Below, in pieces: positions 5,359 to 7,526 of a stretch of DNA of 7,526 nt. Each line of letters starts with the position of its first letter. The stretch's first letter is position 1. The position numbers and the translations under genes are program-made. The notes beneath the pieces were generated by a model that saw nothing but the letters and a program-made list of their open reading frames with translations, was not told where the DNA came from and did no database searches. Origin of the DNA: Pseudomonadota bacterium. GTDB lineage: Bacteria > Pseudomonadota > Alphaproteobacteria > Rhizobiales > Rhizobiaceae. The stretch lies in the NCBI GenBank assembly GCA_003242525.1, contig QGUU01000108.1, positions 1 to 7,526 on the forward strand. The letters run 5' to 3'.

Positions 5359-6597
5359 CTAGGCCATGCGGCCGGGGTTCAGTATGTTCATGGGGTCAAA
5401 CTGTTCCTTGAGTCTGCCCGATAGTGCTGCCAGCGCCGGGGGTTGCGGCTGGAAAACGGGCAGCGAGCTCCGGTGAGCCACCGTTGCGCGGACAAGCAAG
5501 GCATGGCCGCCGCCATGCTTCCTCACAAGCGCACGCACCAGCTCCGCTTCGGGATCGCCGCTTTCCATGCGCAGCCATGCCAGGCCGCCCTGCCAGTCAT
5601 AGAAAGCGTCGACCGCGCATTGCTGGCGCAGCGCCATGACCATGCCATGGCAGTTGGACGGTGCCATGGAGACGCGCCAGACCGGCCGCTCGTCGCCGCC
5701 TGCGAAAGGGGTACAGTCGCGCACTTCCGCCCAGAGCGTCCTGGATCGGTCGCTGTCAATCTCTTCGAGCGGGCCGGCGTTGCGCAGGAGTGTTTTCAGC
5801 ATGTCGAGCCGAGCCGCCACAGAGGGGGCGAAACCCTCGACACGCAGCAGGGTCGCCGAATCGCTGCCGAACCTCCCGCCATTGACCCGGGCGACCGCCG
5901 GATAGGGCAGGTGGGCGGCGCTGGAGACTTCCGCGCTGGAGCCCATGGCAAGCGACATGGCCGCAACGGCCTGCTCGTCATATAGCCCGCGCACGGCGAG
6001 GGTGGTTTCCGTTTCCGCTGCCGGCAGGACCTTGAAGGTGACGTCGGTGACGACGGCCAATGTACCCCAGGAGCCTGCCAGCCCCTTGGAAAGATCGTAT
6101 CCGGTCACGTTCTTCACCACGCGGCCGCCGGATTTGAACGCCTCGCCGCGGCCCGATACGGCGTGAATGCCAAGTATGTGGTCGCGCGCTGCTCCTGCTT
6201 TCAGTCGACGGGGCCCGGAAAGGTTGGTGGCCAGCACGCCGCCTATGGTGCTCCGACCCGGCTGCCCGCCCAGCAGGGGGCCATAGTCCATCGGTTCGAA
6301 GGCAAGCTGCTGGCCGTTCTCCGCAAGCAGGTTCTGGATGTCCTGAAGCGGTGTGCCGGCCTTTGCCGACAGCACCAGCTCTGCCGGCTCGTAGAGCGTG
6401 ATGCCGGTCAGCCTGGCCAGGTCCAGTCCGTGTTCGGCCTGCACTGGCCGGCCGATGTCACGCTTGGAGCCGTGGCCAAGCACTTCAAGTGGCGCCCCTT
6501 CCGCCAGCGCCCACCGGACAGCCGCCACCACCTCGTCGTTGTTTTCCGGCGCGAGCGTTGCCATCGGAAAGGTCCGGCTCCGGTCTGTCCCTTCCAT
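5359..6597 (-). CDS. glcE: Glycolate oxidase FAD-binding subunit
   Basis: GlcE is the second, smaller flavin subunit of the GlcDEF complex. The 412 residues show the PCMH-type FAD-binding fold: P-L-E-V-L-G-H-G-S-K (36-45), then G-G-Q-P-G-R-S-T-I-G-G-V-L-A-T-N (110-125), then V-V-K-N-V-T-G-Y-D-L-S-K-G and G-S-W-G-T-L-A-V-V-T-D-V-T. It ends with F-D-P-M-N-I-L-N-P-G-R-M, the closing motif shared with GlcD. The chosen ATG shares one base with the TGA of glcD (TGATG, complement of 6595-6599). It has GAGG five bases upstream inside glcD, which points to translational coupling. A second in-frame Met at residue 12 has no such site. Length and motifs are normal for GlcE, which is shorter than GlcD. 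Confidence 0.95.
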   Translation of the reverse strand: MEGTDRSRTFPMATLAPENNDEVVAAVRWALAEGAPLEVLGHGSKRDIGRPVQAEHGLDLARLTGITLYEPAELVLSAKAGTPLQDIQNLLAENGQQLAFEPMDYGPLLGGQPGRSTIGGVLATNLSGPRRLKAGAARDHILGIHAVSGRGEAFKSGGRVVKNVTGYDLSKGLAGSWGTLAVVTDVTFKVLPAAETETTLAVRGLYDEQAVAAMSLAMGSSAEVSSAAHLPYPAVARVNGGRFGSDSATLLRVEGFAPSVAARLDMLKTLLRNAGPLEEIDSDRSRTLWAEVRDCTPFAGGDERPVWRVSMAPSNCHGMVMALRQQCAVDAFYDWQGGLAWLRMESGDPEAELVRALVRKHGGGHALLVRATVAHRSSLPVFQPQPPALAALSGRLKEQFDPMNILNPGRMA

Positions 6598-7526
6598 CAG
6601 AACCTCGGAATGTCCGGAAACGGTATCTGGCCGCGATGCACATGCATGCGCCCCAGTTCCGCGCAGCGGCGCAGTTGCGGAAACATCTTGCCTGGATTGA
6701 GCAGGTGGCCCGGGTCAAAGGCGCATTTGACCCGCATCTGCTGGTCGAGATCCGCCTGGTTGAACATTTCCGGCATCAGGTCCCGCTTTTCCACGCCCAC
6801 GCCATGTTCGCCAGTCAGCACGCCCCCGACCTTCACGCACAGGCGCAGAATGTCAGCGCCGAAGGCTTCGGCCTTCTCCAGTTCGCCCGGCCGGTTAGCG
6901 TCATAGAGGATCAGCGGATGCAGATTGCCGTCGCCGGCATGGAAAACATTGGCAACGCGCAGGCCGTATTCCTGCGAAAGGTCCCGCATTCCGGCCAGCA
7001 CACGCGGCAGTTCCTTGCGGGGGATGGTGCCGTCCATGCAATAATAATCCGGCGAGATGCGGCCCACCGCCGGAAAGGCGGCCTTGCGCCCGGCCCAGAA
7101 CGCCAGCCTTTCCTCTTCTGATTGCGAGACCCGGCAAGTCGTCGATCCATTCCCGACCGCAATGGCCTCGACCGCACCGATGAGATGATCGACCTCGACT
7201 TCCGGCCCGTCCAGTTCCACGATCAGGAGTGCTTCGCAATCCAAAGGATAGCCGGCCCGGACGAAGTCTTCGGCCGCATGGATGGCCGGACGGTCCATCA
7301 TCTCCATGCCTCCGGGAATAATGCCGGCGCCGATAATATCCGCAACGCACTGGCCGGCCTGCTCGCTCGAGGGGAAGCCGATCAGCAGGGCACGGGCCGT
7401 GTCCGGCTTTCTGAGTATGCGCACCGTCACCTCGGTGACCACGCCGAGCAGGCCCTCCGAGCCGGTCATGAGCCCGAGCAGGTCGTAGCCCTCGCTGTCG
7501 AGATGCTTTCCGCCGAGGCGTATGAC
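6597..7526 (-). CDS. glcD: Glycolate oxidase subunit GlcD, C-terminal portion (5' end outside window)
   Basis: GlcD is the FAD-linked catalytic subunit that oxidises glycolate. The window holds about 309 C-terminal residues of a protein usually near 480-500 residues. The frame stays open to the window edge, where G-Y-D-L-L-G-L-M-T-G-S-E-G-L-L-G-V-V-T-E-V-T is the end of the FAD-binding domain. The remainder is the FAD-linked oxidase C-terminal domain, with N-V-F-H-A-G-D-G-N-L-H-P, T-G-E-H-G-V-G-V-E-K-R and D-P-G-H-L-L-N-P-G-K-M-F-P. These are standard for the GlcD/D-lactate dehydrogenase group, and the GlcE and GlcF genes downstream fix the identity as GlcD. The internal Met at 7469 is not the start. 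About 25 residues follow the N-P-G-K motif, as in other GlcD proteins. The operon promoter and any GlcC-type regulator lie beyond 7526. Confidence 0.95.
   Translation of the reverse strand, partial: VIRLGGKHLDSEGYDLLGLMTGSEGLLGVVTEVTVRILRKPDTARALLIGFPSSEQAGQCVADIIGAGIIPGGMEMMDRPAIHAAEDFVRAGYPLDCEALLIVELDGPEVEVDHLIGAVEAIAVGNGSTTCRVSQSEEERLAFWAGRKAAFPAVGRISPDYYCMDGTIPRKELPRVLAGMRDLSQEYGLRVANVFHAGDGNLHPLILYDANRPGELEKAEAFGADILRLCVKVGGVLTGEHGVGVEKRDLMPEMFNQADLDQQMRVKCAFDPGHLLNPGKMFPQLRRCAELGRMHVHRGQIPFPDIPRF

Noticed and set aside
6163..7121. Plus-strand open frames of 247 and 210 residues opposite glcE and glcD
   Set aside because: They overlap each other and the well-conserved GlcE and GlcD coding sequence, so they are shadow frames.

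Overview
This 7.5 kb window is GC-rich, densely coding chromosomal DNA. It most resembles a Hyphomicrobiales (Rhizobiales) alphaproteobacterium of the Mesorhizobium/Brucella kind. That placement is inference from codon use, from the look of the Tag and glycolate oxidase proteins, and from the pairing of cell-wall genes; no marker gene fixes it. I see no tRNA, rRNA, CRISPR array, insertion sequence or prophage gene.

Layout from left to right. (1) Positions 3-248, plus strand: the C-terminal end of an FGGY-family sugar kinase that begins outside the window. (2) 372-1253, plus: a short lipoprotein-type D-alanyl-D-alanine carboxypeptidase. (3) 1272-1907, minus, convergent with it: DNA-3-methyladenine glycosylase I (tag). 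(4) 2123-2881, plus, divergent from tag: a secreted YkuD-type L,D-transpeptidase, followed by two adjacent hairpins, the second a good intrinsic terminator. (5) 3123-4049, plus: a FolD-family protein with a strong Shine-Dalgarno sequence. (6) 4051-7526, minus: the glycolate oxidase operon glcD-glcE-glcF, with glcD cut by the window edge, ending tail to tail one base from folD.

The two peptidoglycan enzymes could act in sequence: DD-carboxypeptidase trims pentapeptides to tetrapeptides, the donor substrate of L,D-transpeptidases. The Glc proteins form one membrane-associated complex that oxidises glycolate to glyoxylate. Glyoxylate can become glycine and feed folate one-carbon units, so a FolD-like enzyme next door is metabolically plausible, although it is on the opposite strand and not in the operon.

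The most notable observation is in the FolD-family protein. The lysine essential for cyclohydrolase activity (Lys54 in E. coli, Lys56 in human MTHFD1) is glutamine here. The active-site aspartate (Asp121 in E. coli) is glutamate, and the N-terminal D-G-K motif is altered. The Rossmann and C-terminal folate/NADP motifs are intact. It looks like a diverged paralogue that may be a dehydrogenase without cyclohydrolase activity. No clearly new multi-gene system is visible; the rest is ordinary core or near-core genome.
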